NCBI GenBank assembly: GCA_963724665.1 | Contig: CAVRVH010000012.1 | Coordinates: 682,001 to 746,000 of the forward strand | DNA from: DASUPK01 sp963724665 | Lineage (GTDB): Bacteria; Actinomycetota; Thermoleophilia; Solirubrobacterales; 70-9 | Direction of reading: 5' to 3' | DNA length: 64,000 bases | Shown: positions 16,968 to 25,528 of the stretch, piece after piece | Numbering within the stretch: position 1 is the first letter of the stretch | Layout of the letters: the number at the start of each line of letters is the position of its first letter | Made by a program: the position numbers and the translations under genes | Notes under the pieces: generated by a model | Told to the model about the DNA's origin: nothing | Seen by the model: the letters and a program-made list of their open reading frames with translations, nothing else | Database searches by the model: none

Positions 16968-16981
16968 ACCTAAAAATATGT
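16964..16981. promoter_or_regulatory. Candidate TetR operator between divergent genes
   Basis: ACATA (16964-16968) and TATGT (16977-16981) form an inverted repeat in an A/T-rich stretch, unusual in this GC-rich sequence. It covers the TetR start and abuts TATAGT (16981-16986), a possible -10 box for the rightward gene. If that is correct, the hydrolase transcript would be nearly leaderless. Confidence 0.45.
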
Positions 16982-16999
16982 ATAGTGCTCGCCGCACTC

Positions 17000-18526
17000 A
17001 TGGGAACCCGATTGTGGAGGAGAGGGACCGCGGTCGCCGCGCTGGCGGTTGCAATCGGCCTGTTCGGCGGATCGGCTGTCGCGAGCGCCTTTGACCTCGC
17101 CTACGAGGCCAAGGATTACTCGAAGACTCTCGAGCGCGCCCGAATCTACTCGACACCGGATTACCAGCTCAAGCTGCGGACGATCGGCCTGCAGAACCGG
17201 ATCAACGCGACGACGGCGCAGCTGAATGACCCGGAGCGGAACTTCATGGCGAACCTCTGCGCCACCGGCGAGGATGGCTGCGCCGGGGACATCCGGCTCA
17301 ATGACTGGGGTCCCAAGGGCTACGGGATCGTCAAGCCGATCCTCTTCACGGCCCGCAACGGCGCAACCCTCTCGGGCCACGTCTGGGCGACCAAGGCCGG
17401 GCCCGCCCGCCGCCCCGGCATCGTGATCACGAACGGCTCGGTGCAGGCCGCCGAGCAGCACTACTGGTACGCGGCCCAGACCCTCGCAAAAGACGGCTAC
17501 GTGGTGATGACCTTCGACCCTCAGGGCCAGGGCCAGTCCGACATCCTCGGCGAGTCCCCCGATGCCCTCGAGGGCGTGCCGGCCCAGACCGACGGCAGGC
17601 CCTTCTTCGACGGGACCGAGGACGCGATCGACTTCTTCCTGTCCAGCGCCAATCACCCATACGAGCCCGTGCCGAGCTGCGAGACCGGCACGAGCCATGC
17701 GCCCAAGCAGGACCGCCGCGTTGCCGCGGGCCTCGACACCGCCTACAACCCGCTCGCCAAGATGCTCAACCCGAACCGCCTGGGGCTCGCCGGCCATTCA
17801 TATGGGGCGGCCGGCGTCTCGTACATCGCCCAGTGGGATCCGCGCGTGGACGCGGTGGTTGCCTGGGACAACCTCAGCGGCGCTGACCCGAATGGTGCGT
17901 CCGGGTCATTTCCGCCCGGGGAGCAGCCCTGCCCGGCGGACCCCTCCCAGCGCACCGTCGCTCCGCTCACCAAGCCGGCTCTCGGAATGTCCGCCGACTA
18001 CTTCCTGCCGCCGACCCCCAACACGTCCCAGCCGGACCCGGAGGCGAAGGCGGCGCAGTCGATGGCGTACAGCCAGGCCGGCGTCGACTCCGGGGAGATC
18101 GTCATCCGCGGAGGCAGCCACCTCGACTTCAGCTGGATCCCGAATCCGGCTTTCGGGGCCAGTCTGCGAGGCGCAGACGAGATCGACTGGTACACGAGTG
18201 CCTGGTTCGACAAGTACGTCAAGGGCGACCCGAGCGCCGACCGCCGGCTGCTCTCGGACCGCTGGTTCAACGACGCCCAGGAGGCCGCGGTCGATCCCGA
18301 CGGCGACGGCAACATGTTCAGCCGCTACTACCGCTCGAGGCTCGACATCGGCCTGTCCGGCGGCGGCCGCTTCGACTGCGAGGACATCCGGCCCGACGCG
18401 ATGCGCCCCGCGCCACCCGGTACCTATCCGGCCAACACCTGCTCGGGCTGGATCCCGGCCGCGCACGACGGCTGGCCCGGGAACTACGACTACGTCGCCA
18501 TCGACACCACGCCGGACGGCTGGTAG
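17000..18526 (+). CDS. Secreted alpha/beta hydrolase
   Basis: The ~508-residue protein has an N-terminal signal peptide (AVAALAVAIGLFGGSAVASA). The alpha/beta hydrolase fold shows the nucleophile elbow GLAGHSYGAAG, an acidic loop around WDNLSGADPNG and a late histidine in RGGSHLDFSW. Large inserts with cysteines (MANLCATGEDGC, PSCETGTSH) suggest disulfides in an extracellular enzyme. The start may be ATG 17000 or GTG 16985; neither has a ribosome site, consistent with a leaderless message. The esterase, lipase or peptidase substrate is unknown. The divergent QsdR-like TetR probably controls it. Confidence 0.78.
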   Translation: MGTRLWRRGTAVAALAVAIGLFGGSAVASAFDLAYEAKDYSKTLERARIYSTPDYQLKLRTIGLQNRINATTAQLNDPERNFMANLCATGEDGCAGDIRLNDWGPKGYGIVKPILFTARNGATLSGHVWATKAGPARRPGIVITNGSVQAAEQHYWYAAQTLAKDGYVVMTFDPQGQGQSDILGESPDALEGVPAQTDGRPFFDGTEDAIDFFLSSANHPYEPVPSCETGTSHAPKQDRRVAAGLDTAYNPLAKMLNPNRLGLAGHSYGAAGVSYIAQWDPRVDAVVAWDNLSGADPNGASGSFPPGEQPCPADPSQRTVAPLTKPALGMSADYFLPPTPNTSQPDPEAKAAQSMAYSQAGVDSGEIVIRGGSHLDFSWIPNPAFGASLRGADEIDWYTSAWFDKYVKGDPSADRRLLSDRWFNDAQEAAVDPDGDGNMFSRYYRSRLDIGLSGGGRFDCEDIRPDAMRPAPPGTYPANTCSGWIPAAHDGWPGNYDYVAIDTTPDGW

Positions 18527-18529
18527 CCC

Positions 18530-19798
18530 CTACCAGCTCACCGGCAGCGACTTCAGCTGGTTGAGGAAGGCGGAGACCGCGGGATCGGGCTTGCCGGCCG
18601 GCTCCATGTCCGGGAAGCGCCGGAGCGTCTCCTCGAAGAGGATCTTCAGCTCGAGCCGGGCCAGCGCCGCGCCGAGGCAGAAATGGCGGCCGCCGGCGCC
18701 GAACGCCTGGTGCTCGGGGTTGCGGTGGACGTCGAAGCGGTCGGGGTCCTCGTAGACGTCCTCGTCTCGGTTCGAGGAGACGTACCACATGAGCACCTTG
18801 TCGCCCTCGGCGATCTGCTTGCCGCCGATCTCCGTGTCCTCGGTCGCCGTCCGGCGGAAGTGGGCGAAGGCGGGGTACATCCGCAGGGCCTCCTCGACCG
18901 CGCCCGGGATCAGCGAGGGGTCGTCCACCAGCATCTTCATCTGGTCGGGGTGCTCGAGCAGGGCGCGCATGCCGCTCGTGTAGGTGGCCTTGGTGGAGTC
19001 GTTGCCGGCGGCGACCAGCAGGAAGAAGCCCATGACGATCTCGTGCTCCTCGAGCTTCTCGCCGTCGATCTCGGCGTGGACGAGGACGCTGGTCAGGTCG
19101 TCGGTCGGGTTCTCGCGCCGCTCGGCGATCATCTCGCCGCAGCGCTCGAAGATCTCGGGGATGTCCTGCTCCAGGACCTGCTCGAGCCCGCCGGGGTTGA
19201 GGTCCTCGTCGCCGAAGCCCAGGGCCGAGTTCATGAGCTTGGCCCAGATCGCGTCGTCCTTCTCCGGAATCCCCATGAAGCTGCCGATCACCCGCGAGAC
19301 GACCGGCTGCGCGACGTCGGTGACCAGGTCGCAGCCGCCCCGCGGGGCGACGCCGTCGAGCACGTTCTCTGCGATCGCGCGGATCTCGTCCTCGTGCTCG
19401 GCGATTCGCTTCGGGGTGAAGCCGCGCTGGAAGAGCATCTTGAGCCGGTCGTGCTTCGGCGGGTCCATGCCGATGAACATCGCCTGCTGGAGCTCGAGCG
19501 GCACGGCGTGGGTGAGGCCGGTGACGCCGCCGCGCTCCGACGAATAGGTCCTGTGGTCGAGGCTGACCGCTCGAATGAGGTCGGCCTTGCTCAGCGACCA
19601 GAAGCCGTCCTCCTCGGGGTACTCGGAGATCACTTCGGTCCGGTGGACGGGACACCGGCCGCGGAACTCCTTGAAGACCGCGTGGGGGGGACCGTCCTCC
19701 CAATTGGGGCGCTCGGTGAGCTCGATCGCCTCGAGCTCCTCCTGGGTGAGCGTCTTGGGATCCTTCGCCGCGAGCTCTTCCTGGATGGGCCGGTTCAT
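18530..19798 (-). CDS. Cytochrome P450
   Basis: The 422-residue soluble P450 shows the I-helix motif AAGNDSTKATYTSG, in which the usual AGxDTT reads AGNDST. It also has the K-helix ExxR in EEALRMYPAF and the heme loop FGAGGRHFCLGAALARLE with the cysteine ligand. Its length fits bacterial class I enzymes. No ferredoxin or reductase gene is nearby, so its partners are elsewhere. The substrate is not inferable; the IGMDPPKHDRLK segment is typical of actinobacterial sterol- and terpene-type families. It is convergent with the secreted hydrolase. Confidence 0.93.
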   Translation of the reverse strand: MNRPIQEELAAKDPKTLTQEELEAIELTERPNWEDGPPHAVFKEFRGRCPVHRTEVISEYPEEDGFWSLSKADLIRAVSLDHRTYSSERGGVTGLTHAVPLELQQAMFIGMDPPKHDRLKMLFQRGFTPKRIAEHEDEIRAIAENVLDGVAPRGGCDLVTDVAQPVVSRVIGSFMGIPEKDDAIWAKLMNSALGFGDEDLNPGGLEQVLEQDIPEIFERCGEMIAERRENPTDDLTSVLVHAEIDGEKLEEHEIVMGFFLLVAAGNDSTKATYTSGMRALLEHPDQMKMLVDDPSLIPGAVEEALRMYPAFAHFRRTATEDTEIGGKQIAEGDKVLMWYVSSNRDEDVYEDPDRFDVHRNPEHQAFGAGGRHFCLGAALARLELKILFEETLRRFPDMEPAGKPDPAVSAFLNQLKSLPVSW

Positions 19799-19849
19799 GC
19801 GCGCCCGACCTTACTGGCTGGCTGGCCAACCTGTCAACGGAAAATCAGC

Positions 19850-19883
19850 GGAGGGCCGGCGTCCCCTGGACGGCCGGCCCTCC
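19850..19883 (-). terminator. Strong intrinsic terminator after the metallophosphoesterase gene
   Basis: GGAGGGCCGGC (19850-19860) and GCCGGCCCTCC (19873-19883) form a perfect 11-bp stem with a 12-base loop. Read on the minus strand it lies 9 bp after the metallophosphoesterase stop and is followed by GCTGATTTT, so it fits a rho-independent terminator. Confidence 0.75.
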
Positions 19884-19892
19884 GCGAAGGCC

Positions 19893-20978
19893 CTAGCTCT
19901 CGGGGCAGATCGTGTGATCGAAGCCCGGCTGCTTGGAGAAGCGCACCCGCTCGTATGAGAAGAGGGCGCTCGAGCGCGGGTCGATGCGCAGCCGGAGCCA
20001 CTCGTGACATGGCGTCGTGCTGCCGTTCACCGTGATCCGGTGCAGGTTCGGGACGTCCTGCGTAATCCCGTAGATCGACTTGTTCTGCGGACGCGCCGGG
20101 TCGGCCAGCGGATGGTCGTCGGTGAACTGATGGGAGTCGCCGTTGAGCAGCAGCACCGGCTTGCGGAAGGCGAGCGACTGCTTCGCCAGCTCCTGGACGA
20201 TCGACGTGAAGTGATCGTAGGAGGCCGGGTCGCCCTCGATGGCGGGGTCCCACATGTCGGCCTGGATTCCGATCACGACGGCCTTCGCGTCATTCCGCTT
20301 GGCGCGGTCGAAGATGCCGTCGAGCCAGTCGATGTCGGCAGCGGTGCGCTGTGTCACCTCGTCGATCTGCGAGCTCGTCTGCGGCTGGCCGAACCAAGGC
20401 GCCCAGTCGTTGTTCGAGCCCGGGATGTTGAGGTCGCCGAACTCCACGCGCGATGCGAACCAGCGCACGTTCTCCGGGTAGGCGGGCGTCTGTGCAGCCA
20501 CCTTCATCGAGTGGATGCCCATCGTGCGGCCTGGCCGGTCGAAGAAGATCCGCCGGATCTCATCGAGGCGGGCGGGCCGGGTGTCGCCATTCAACACCGG
20601 GCCGGCGGGCCAGTAGGCGCCGTTGTTGGCGCGGTGGCAGTCGGTCCACTCGTTGTCCCCGGGCGTGTAGACGAACGGGTCCCTGAAGCCGTCGAAATCG
20701 GCTCGAATCTGCTCGAAGTAGCTGGTCGAGCAATCGCTCGAACCGTTCTTGATGTCGCCGAGGTGCATCACCAGCCGGACCTTCGGGTCCTGGTTGATCT
20801 CCGCGACGTCGTTCGGGAAGTTGTCGATCTGCGGCTGGCCGTACGGCGTGTCACCGATGATCGCGTAGGTGACCGGCGTCGCCGAGCCGTGGTGGTGGCC
20901 GTGATCGGCCAGGGCACCCGGCGCTGCGATCAGGCCGACGAATGCCGCAGCCGCGAGAGCGGCGGTGATGCGTCTCAT
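19893..20978 (-). CDS. Secreted metallophosphoesterase
   Basis: The 361-residue protein has a signal peptide ending near PGALADHGHHHG; the mature N-terminus is His-rich. The calcineurin-like dimetal motifs appear in order: IIGDTPYG, HLGDIKNGS, TPGDNEWTDC and LLNGDSHQFTDD. These bind two metals and hydrolyse phosphate esters outside the cell. Paired cysteines (SSDCSTS, WTDCHRA, TTPCHEW, HTICPES) suggest disulfides. It is followed by a strong terminator, so it is probably monocistronic. Confidence 0.85.
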   Translation of the reverse strand: MRRITAALAAAAFVGLIAAPGALADHGHHHGSATPVTYAIIGDTPYGQPQIDNFPNDVAEINQDPKVRLVMHLGDIKNGSSDCSTSYFEQIRADFDGFRDPFVYTPGDNEWTDCHRANNGAYWPAGPVLNGDTRPARLDEIRRIFFDRPGRTMGIHSMKVAAQTPAYPENVRWFASRVEFGDLNIPGSNNDWAPWFGQPQTSSQIDEVTQRTAADIDWLDGIFDRAKRNDAKAVVIGIQADMWDPAIEGDPASYDHFTSIVQELAKQSLAFRKPVLLLNGDSHQFTDDHPLADPARPQNKSIYGITQDVPNLHRITVNGSTTPCHEWLRLRIDPRSSALFSYERVRFSKQPGFDHTICPES

Positions 20979-21093
20979 GAATCCCCCTTCGTCCGGTTTG
21001 TTGGGGGCGCGACGCTAGTCACGCCGTCCTCCGAGCTTGTCGCCGAGGCGTTAACGCCGGCGCCTTGAGCCGGGTCGTTCTAATCTGCTCGCG

Positions 21094-21879
21094 ATGAGCG
21101 GGCAGAGACTCGAAGGGCGGCGCGTCCTAGTGGTGGGCGCCGGCCAGGAGGACCACGGGATCGAGGACCCGCCGATCGGCAACGGCCGCGCCATGTCCGT
21201 CCTCTTCGGGCGGGAGGGCGCTTCGGTCGCGGTCGCCGACCTGAACGCCGAGAGCGCGGAGGCGACCGCCGAGCTCGTCCGGGCCGAGGGTGCCGCCGCC
21301 GAGGTGATCGCGGCAGACGCCGCGGACGACTCGGCAGCGGAGGCGATGTTCGAGTCAGCCACGAAGGCAATGGGCGGCCTCGATGGTGTCGTGATGAACC
21401 TCGGCATCGGGGCCGGGTTCGGGATCGGCGGCACCAGTGCCGAGGACTGGGACCGCGTCATGGCGGTCAACCTCCGCTCCCACTTCCTCGGCTGCAAGCA
21501 CGGACTGACGGCGATGCGGGACGGGGGAGGAGCGATCGTCCTCGTCGGCTCAATAGCATCGCGCGAGGTGATGCCCTTCCCGGCATACGCGGCGTCGAAG
21601 GCGGCCCTCGAGTCGCTCTGCCGGCAGTCCGCCGTCGAGGGTGCACCGAGGGTCCGCACCAACCTCCTCATCCCCGGCCTGATCGACACCTCGCTCGGCC
21701 GGCTGGCCTCACAGCTGAGCCCGCTCCGCGACCAGGTCAGGATCCCGGCCGGTAGGCAGGGGACCGCCTGGGAGGTCGCCAACGGCGGCCTCTTCCTGAT
21801 CTCCGATGAGTCGAGCTACGTGACGGGCCAGAGTCTGATCGTCGATGGCGGCCTGACAGTGGGCCCGAGGGCCGGCTGA
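21094..21879 (+). CDS. SDR family NAD(P)-dependent oxidoreductase
   Basis: The 261-residue Rossmann protein starts RRVLVVGAGQEDHGIEDPPI. The glycine-rich loop carries an insertion compared with the usual TGxxxGIG. The catalytic YxxxK is in YAASKAALES and the serine is in VLVGSIAS. Its length and C-terminal SYVTGQSLIVDGGLTVG are classical-SDR features. The stop overlaps the ATG of the carboxymuconolactone decarboxylase-like gene, so the two are translationally coupled and may share a catabolic pathway of unknown substrate. Confidence 0.88.
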   Translation: MSGQRLEGRRVLVVGAGQEDHGIEDPPIGNGRAMSVLFGREGASVAVADLNAESAEATAELVRAEGAAAEVIAADAADDSAAEAMFESATKAMGGLDGVVMNLGIGAGFGIGGTSAEDWDRVMAVNLRSHFLGCKHGLTAMRDGGGAIVLVGSIASREVMPFPAYAASKAALESLCRQSAVEGAPRVRTNLLIPGLIDTSLGRLASQLSPLRDQVRIPAGRQGTAWEVANGGLFLISDESSYVTGQSLIVDGGLTVGPRAG

Positions 21880-22439
21880 TGGGCGACGAGCCACGCATCC
21901 CGCCACTGCCGCCAGATGAGTGGAATGGCGATGTCAAACGGATCCTGGACACGGTGCCGCCGGGGATCGATCGCCGCCTGGGTGACAACAACATCTTCCC
22001 GACCTTCGCGCGGCATCCCGACCTCTTCCAGGCCTGGCTGCCCTTCGGCGGCTTTCTCCTGACGGCGGGCAAGCTCCCGGGCAGGGACCGCGAGCTGCTC
22101 ATCCTCCGGACCGCGGTCCGCACCGAGTCCTCATACGAGTGGGGCCAGCACGTGCGGATCTCGCTCGACGGCGGGATCGAGCGCGAGGCGATCGATCGCG
22201 TGCTCGAGGGGCCCGACGCCGACGGCTGGACCCCCCACGAGGCGGCCCTGCTGCGTGCCGCGGACGAGCTCCACGCCGACTCGAAGATCTCGGACGCCAC
22301 CTGGACGACGCTGGCCGAGACCTACGACGCCGAGCAGCTGATGGAGGCGACGATGGTCGTAGGCCACTACCACATGGTCGCCTTCGCCCTGAACAGCTTC
22401 GGTGTCGAGCTGGACGAGGGCCTCGAGCCCCTGCCCTAG
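21879..22439 (+). CDS. Carboxymuconolactone decarboxylase family (AhpD-like) protein
   Basis: The 186-residue helical protein has the CMD core RDRELLILRTAVRTESSYEW followed by GQHVRIS, then MEATMVVGHYHMVAFALNSF. The redox CxxC of true AhpD is absent, so it belongs to the gamma-carboxymuconolactone decarboxylase side or the many uncharacterised members. Coupling to the upstream SDR and the SRPBCC gene 10 bp downstream suggests one operon dealing with a small organic substrate. Confidence 0.83.
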   Translation: MGDEPRIPPLPPDEWNGDVKRILDTVPPGIDRRLGDNNIFPTFARHPDLFQAWLPFGGFLLTAGKLPGRDRELLILRTAVRTESSYEWGQHVRISLDGGIEREAIDRVLEGPDADGWTPHEAALLRAADELHADSKISDATWTTLAETYDAEQLMEATMVVGHYHMVAFALNSFGVELDEGLEPLP

Positions 22440-22449
22440 GGTTCCGCCC

Positions 22450-22914
22450 ATGAAGCCGGTCACCGTCTCGGTCGAGGTGCCGAACTCGACCAAGCAGGTC
22501 TACGAGTTCCTCGAGGTTCTGGGGAACCACGAGTCGTTCATGGATCACTTCATGGTCGACTGGCAGCTGTCGGGTCCGAAGCGTGGGGTGGGTGCGAAGG
22601 CGAACGTCCGGGTCAAGGCCACCGCCGAGAAGGACTGGACCGACGTCGAGATCGTCGAAGCCGATGCCGACCGCCGTCTCGTGGAGGAGACGATCGGCGG
22701 CCCGAGCGCCGGCCGCCGAACCCGCGGCACCTACCTGTTCGAGGCGCTGCCGGACGGCGGCACCAGGATCAGCTTCGAGCTCGAGATGGTGGAGATGCCT
22801 CGGGCCGAGCGGCTGATGGGCCCGCTCAACCGCGCCTACGTGAAGAGGGTCAACCGCAAGGCGATGAGACGCCTGAAGGAGCGCCTCACCACCCTCACGG
22901 CTTCGAATGCTTGA
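22450..22914 (+). CDS. SRPBCC family (polyketide cyclase/START-like) protein
   Basis: The 154-residue protein begins KPVTVSVEVPNSTKQVYEFL, a standard SRPBCC first strand and helix, and ends in a long amphipathic helix (NRKAMRRLKERLTTL). The fold binds hydrophobic ligands; no catalytic residues are diagnostic. The ATG at 22450 is chosen because the in-frame upstream extension overlaps the preceding gene. It is the third gene of an SDR-CMD-SRPBCC run and may be followed by the lipoprotein gene 12 bp downstream. Confidence 0.75.
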   Translation: MKPVTVSVEVPNSTKQVYEFLEVLGNHESFMDHFMVDWQLSGPKRGVGAKANVRVKATAEKDWTDVEIVEADADRRLVEETIGGPSAGRRTRGTYLFEALPDGGTRISFELEMVEMPRAERLMGPLNRAYVKRVNRKAMRRLKERLTTLTASNA

Positions 22915-22926
22915 GAATCCGCCGCG

Positions 22927-23427
22927 ATGAGCCCAACCGCTCTCAGACGACCATTCGCCGCCGTGCTTGCCGTCGCGCTGCTGGCCCTGCTCGCCGGATG
23001 CGGCTCGGACTCGAGCGGCGAGACCAGCACCGCCGCGTCGGTGTCGATCCCGACGCCGACCTCGCCGATCCCGACCGTGACGACGCCGAGCACCACGACG
23101 GCGGGCGGGAAGAAACAGGGCCAGACCACCAACACCACCAACACGACGGGCGGAGTCTCTGGCGGCTGCACCGTCCCGGACGCCTACGGGAACTTCAAGT
23201 ACACAGGGATCGACTGCACCGCCGCGGTCGCCGTGGCCACGGCCTGGGATCAGGACGGCAAGGACTGCAACACGGTCGACAACCCGAACGTCCAAGAGGG
23301 GTACCACCGCACCTGCTCGGTCGAGGGATTCACCTGCACCGCCAAGCGGGACATCCATTCGGACGGCCGCTTCGTCGCCTGCACGCAGGGCGGCCGAAGC
23401 ATTCGTTTCACCTGGCTTCCCGCCTAG
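22927..23427 (+). CDS. Secreted lipoprotein of unknown function
   Basis: The 166-residue protein has a signal peptide with lipobox LLAGC, then a Thr/Ser/Pro-rich linker (about residues 25-78), then a compact C-terminal domain with six cysteines (GGCTVPDAYG, GIDCTAAVAV, GKDCNTV, RTCSVEGFTC, VACTQGG). The cysteines probably pair as disulfides. The domain, with TAVAVATAWDQDGKDC-like helices, recalls small extracellular binding modules, but I do not recognise it. It lies at the end of the SDR-CMD-SRPBCC run. Confidence 0.7.
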   Translation: MSPTALRRPFAAVLAVALLALLAGCGSDSSGETSTAASVSIPTPTSPIPTVTTPSTTTAGGKKQGQTTNTTNTTGGVSGGCTVPDAYGNFKYTGIDCTAAVAVATAWDQDGKDCNTVDNPNVQEGYHRTCSVEGFTCTAKRDIHSDGRFVACTQGGRSIRFTWLPA

Positions 23428-23458
23428 CCCTACGCTGGCAGGCGGGTCTGGAGCAACG

Positions 23459-24319
23459 ATGGCTTCCGAGAGCCCCCCATCCAACGCCGTACAACGAGCG
23501 GTCGCGCCCATTGCGCGGGCCGGGCTGCGCGGCGCGCAGGGCCTGGCCCGGCGGCTTGGGCTCGAACGAGCGGTTGACCGCGGCGTGGACCGGGCGCTCG
23601 ACAGCGAGGCGGCGGCCAAGGCAACGGAGCGGCTGCTTCAGAGCGACACCGCCAACCGCGTCTGGGACAAGGTCCTCGAGAGTGACGAGGCCCAGAAGCT
23701 CGTCGAGAGGGTTGCAGAGGCACCGGAGGTGCGAGCGGCAATCACCTCACAGGGCGTGGGCCTGCTCGAGGACCTGCGCAAGGTAGTGCGCAGCGTGGTG
23801 CGCCGGCTCGACACGGGGATCGAACGAGTGGCGCGGGCCCTGCTGCGAAAGCGACCCCGTGAGGGTCGTCCCATATTTGCGGGGGTGGCCAGTCGTCTCC
23901 TGGCGCTGGCGATCGACGCCGGCGTCGTCTACGGGACCCTTCTCGTGATCTCGGCCGCGATCGCTTTTCTGGTTTCTGTCTTCGAATCCGGTGATCAGAC
24001 GGCTGGCACCGTCGTGATTGCTCTTGGCGCAACCGTCTGGGCGCTGATCGCGGCTGCCTACCTTCTGATCCTGTGGTCGGGCGCCGGGCGAACCATGGGT
24101 ATGTCGTTCGTAGCCATCCGAATGCTGTCCGAGGACGGCAGCGAGGTCAGACCGGGCCAGGCGTTCCGGAGGCTGATTTGGCTAGTCCTCGCGGCTCTGC
24201 CCCTCTTCCTCGGATACTGGGGCGTCCTGTTCGACCATGAGCGCCGCGGCTGGCCAGATCGCAGGGCAAAGACGGTCGTCTGCTACGCCGACCCGGAGCT
24301 GGACAAGGAGCTCGCCTAG
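23459..24319 (+). CDS. RDD family membrane protein with long N-terminal helical region
   Basis: The 286-residue protein has a soluble, charged, mostly helical N-terminal ~135 residues with repeated AxxRAVDRGVDRAL-like segments. The RDD domain follows: AGVASRLLALAIDAGVVYGT, two further hydrophobic segments and RTMGMSFVAIRMLSEDGSEV. RDD proteins are poorly characterised; some affect ion or antiporter activity. The N-terminal extension could oligomerise or contact the cytoplasmic side. Its stop shares the CTAG at 24316-24319 with the convergent TetR gene. Confidence 0.8.
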   Translation: MASESPPSNAVQRAVAPIARAGLRGAQGLARRLGLERAVDRGVDRALDSEAAAKATERLLQSDTANRVWDKVLESDEAQKLVERVAEAPEVRAAITSQGVGLLEDLRKVVRSVVRRLDTGIERVARALLRKRPREGRPIFAGVASRLLALAIDAGVVYGTLLVISAAIAFLVSVFESGDQTAGTVVIALGATVWALIAAAYLLILWSGAGRTMGMSFVAIRMLSEDGSEVRPGQAFRRLIWLVLAALPLFLGYWGVLFDHERRGWPDRRAKTVVCYADPELDKELA

Positions 24320-24938
24320 CCCGCTGAGACAGGCTCGCGCGAGCTCGCCGCCGCGACCAGTCCCATCATCAGCTCGACCGCATCGGAGTCGTCGAGACCC
24401 TGTTCTCGCGCGAGAGAGCGCCAAGTCGAGAAGTCGAGCGCGTGGCCGATCGCGGCCAGCGTGCGCTGGCGCGCGCGACCCCGCACGCCGCGCCCGGCCA
24501 GCAGGATCTCGCCGGCGGCGCCCATGAACTCGTGGAAGCTCCGGAAGTTCCGCTTGACGTGCTCGTTCGTCGCCTCGTCGCGGATCAGGTTCTCCATCAT
24601 CGGCTGAGTTCGCCGCCAGTAGGCGTAGAGCGTCCTCGAGCGCAGTGCGCAGGCGCTCGTCCGGGTCGCTCGATCGCGGCCCAGGCGCTCAGATCGGGCG
24701 GAGGGTTCTCCGCCATCCAATGCCCGGTGCAGGCCTCGAACAGCGCGGCCTCGTCCGGGAAATGGCGGTAGAGGGTGGAGCGCCGAACGCCGGCCCGCTC
24801 GGCCACAGCGCTCATCGAGGTGCGGGAGGGACCGACCGTCCCGTGCAGCTCGACGGCGCTCTCGGTGATCCGCCGCCTGGTCTCCTCCTCGAGCTCGGCT
24901 CGGCGCTTCTTTCGGTATGGACGCTTTTGGTCGGACAT
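24316..24938 (-). pseudogene. TetR family regulator, disrupted by two single-base frame changes
   Basis: Residues 1-80 read cleanly: KKRRAELEEETRRRITESAV, then a helix-turn-helix (TSMSAVAERAGVRRSTLYRH) and the start of a ligand domain. Near 24660-24667 the frame must change to read DERLRTALEDA, and near 24628-24632 it changes again to read YAYWRRTQPMMENL through to the stop. Both shifts equal one extra base. Conceptual repair gives about 206 residues, a normal TetR length. The first could be a C or G homopolymer error. The stop overlaps the RDD gene by CTAG, which supports the last frame as genuine. Its probable target is the divergent cupin gene. Confidence 0.75.
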
Positions 24939-24983
24939 ATCTGTTCGATGAATCTTGACAGATCGCTAGGACCTGTGTATATA
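24939..24983 (+). promoter_or_regulatory. Cupin promoter overlapped by a TetR-type inverted repeat
   Basis: TTGACA (24955-24960) and TATATA (24978-24983) are separated by 17 bp, one of the best promoters in the window. ATCTGT (24939-24944) and ACAGAT (24958-24963) form a perfect 6-bp inverted repeat with a 13-bp spacer. The right half covers the -35 box and the left half abuts the TetR start. This is the expected geometry for repression of both genes. Confidence 0.7.
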
Positions 24984-25021
24984 TTCGCGCAACAATGCTG
25001 TCTCACGAAAAGGAGAAGGAC

Positions 25022-25528
25022 ATGGAGGCGACAAAGGCGAAGGTCGTTGGACCGAAGGACGGGAAGTCTGGCTTCCTGGGGAGCATCGGCGTCCGTTTCA
25101 TGATCGACGGCGAGGAGACCGACCGCGGCTTCTCCCTGGTCGAGCATCCGATGTCGCCGCGCGCGCTCGCGGCCCCGCTGCACAAGCACAACCGAGAGGA
25201 CGAGTACACCTACGTCCTGGAGGGCAAGGTCGGGGCCCTGCTCGGCGATGAGGTCCTGGTCGCTGAGGCCGGCGACCTGGTGTTCAAGCCCCGTGACCAG
25301 TGGCACACCTTCTGGAATGCCGGAGACACCCCGGCGAGGATCCTGGAGTTCATCGCGCCGGCCGGCTTCGAGCATTTCTTCGAGGAGCTCTCAGACATGG
25401 GCGGCGCGTTGAACGCCGACCCCGAGGCTCTGGCCGCGCTCTGTCAGCGCTACGAGCTCGAGATGGACCCGGACAGCATCCCGGGGCTGCTGGAGCGGTT
25501 CGACCTGGTGATCGGCGAGCCCCTCTAG
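25022..25528 (+). CDS. Cupin domain protein
   Basis: The 168-residue protein has the double-stranded beta-helix motifs of cupins: PLHKHNREDEYTYVLEGKVG supplies two His and one Glu, and GDLVFKPRDQWHTFWNAGD supplies the late His of the metal site. The C-terminal ~50 residues form a helical extension (ALAALCQRYELEMDPDSIPG). Enzymes of this shape are dioxygenases, isomerases or sensors; the substrate is unknown. The ATG at 25022 follows AAAAGGAGAAGG; an earlier in-frame ATG at 24995 lies too close to the predicted transcription start. The adjacent TetR gene probably regulates it. Confidence 0.82.
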   Translation: MEATKAKVVGPKDGKSGFLGSIGVRFMIDGEETDRGFSLVEHPMSPRALAAPLHKHNREDEYTYVLEGKVGALLGDEVLVAEAGDLVFKPRDQWHTFWNAGDTPARILEFIAPAGFEHFFEELSDMGGALNADPEALAALCQRYELEMDPDSIPGLLERFDLVIGEPL

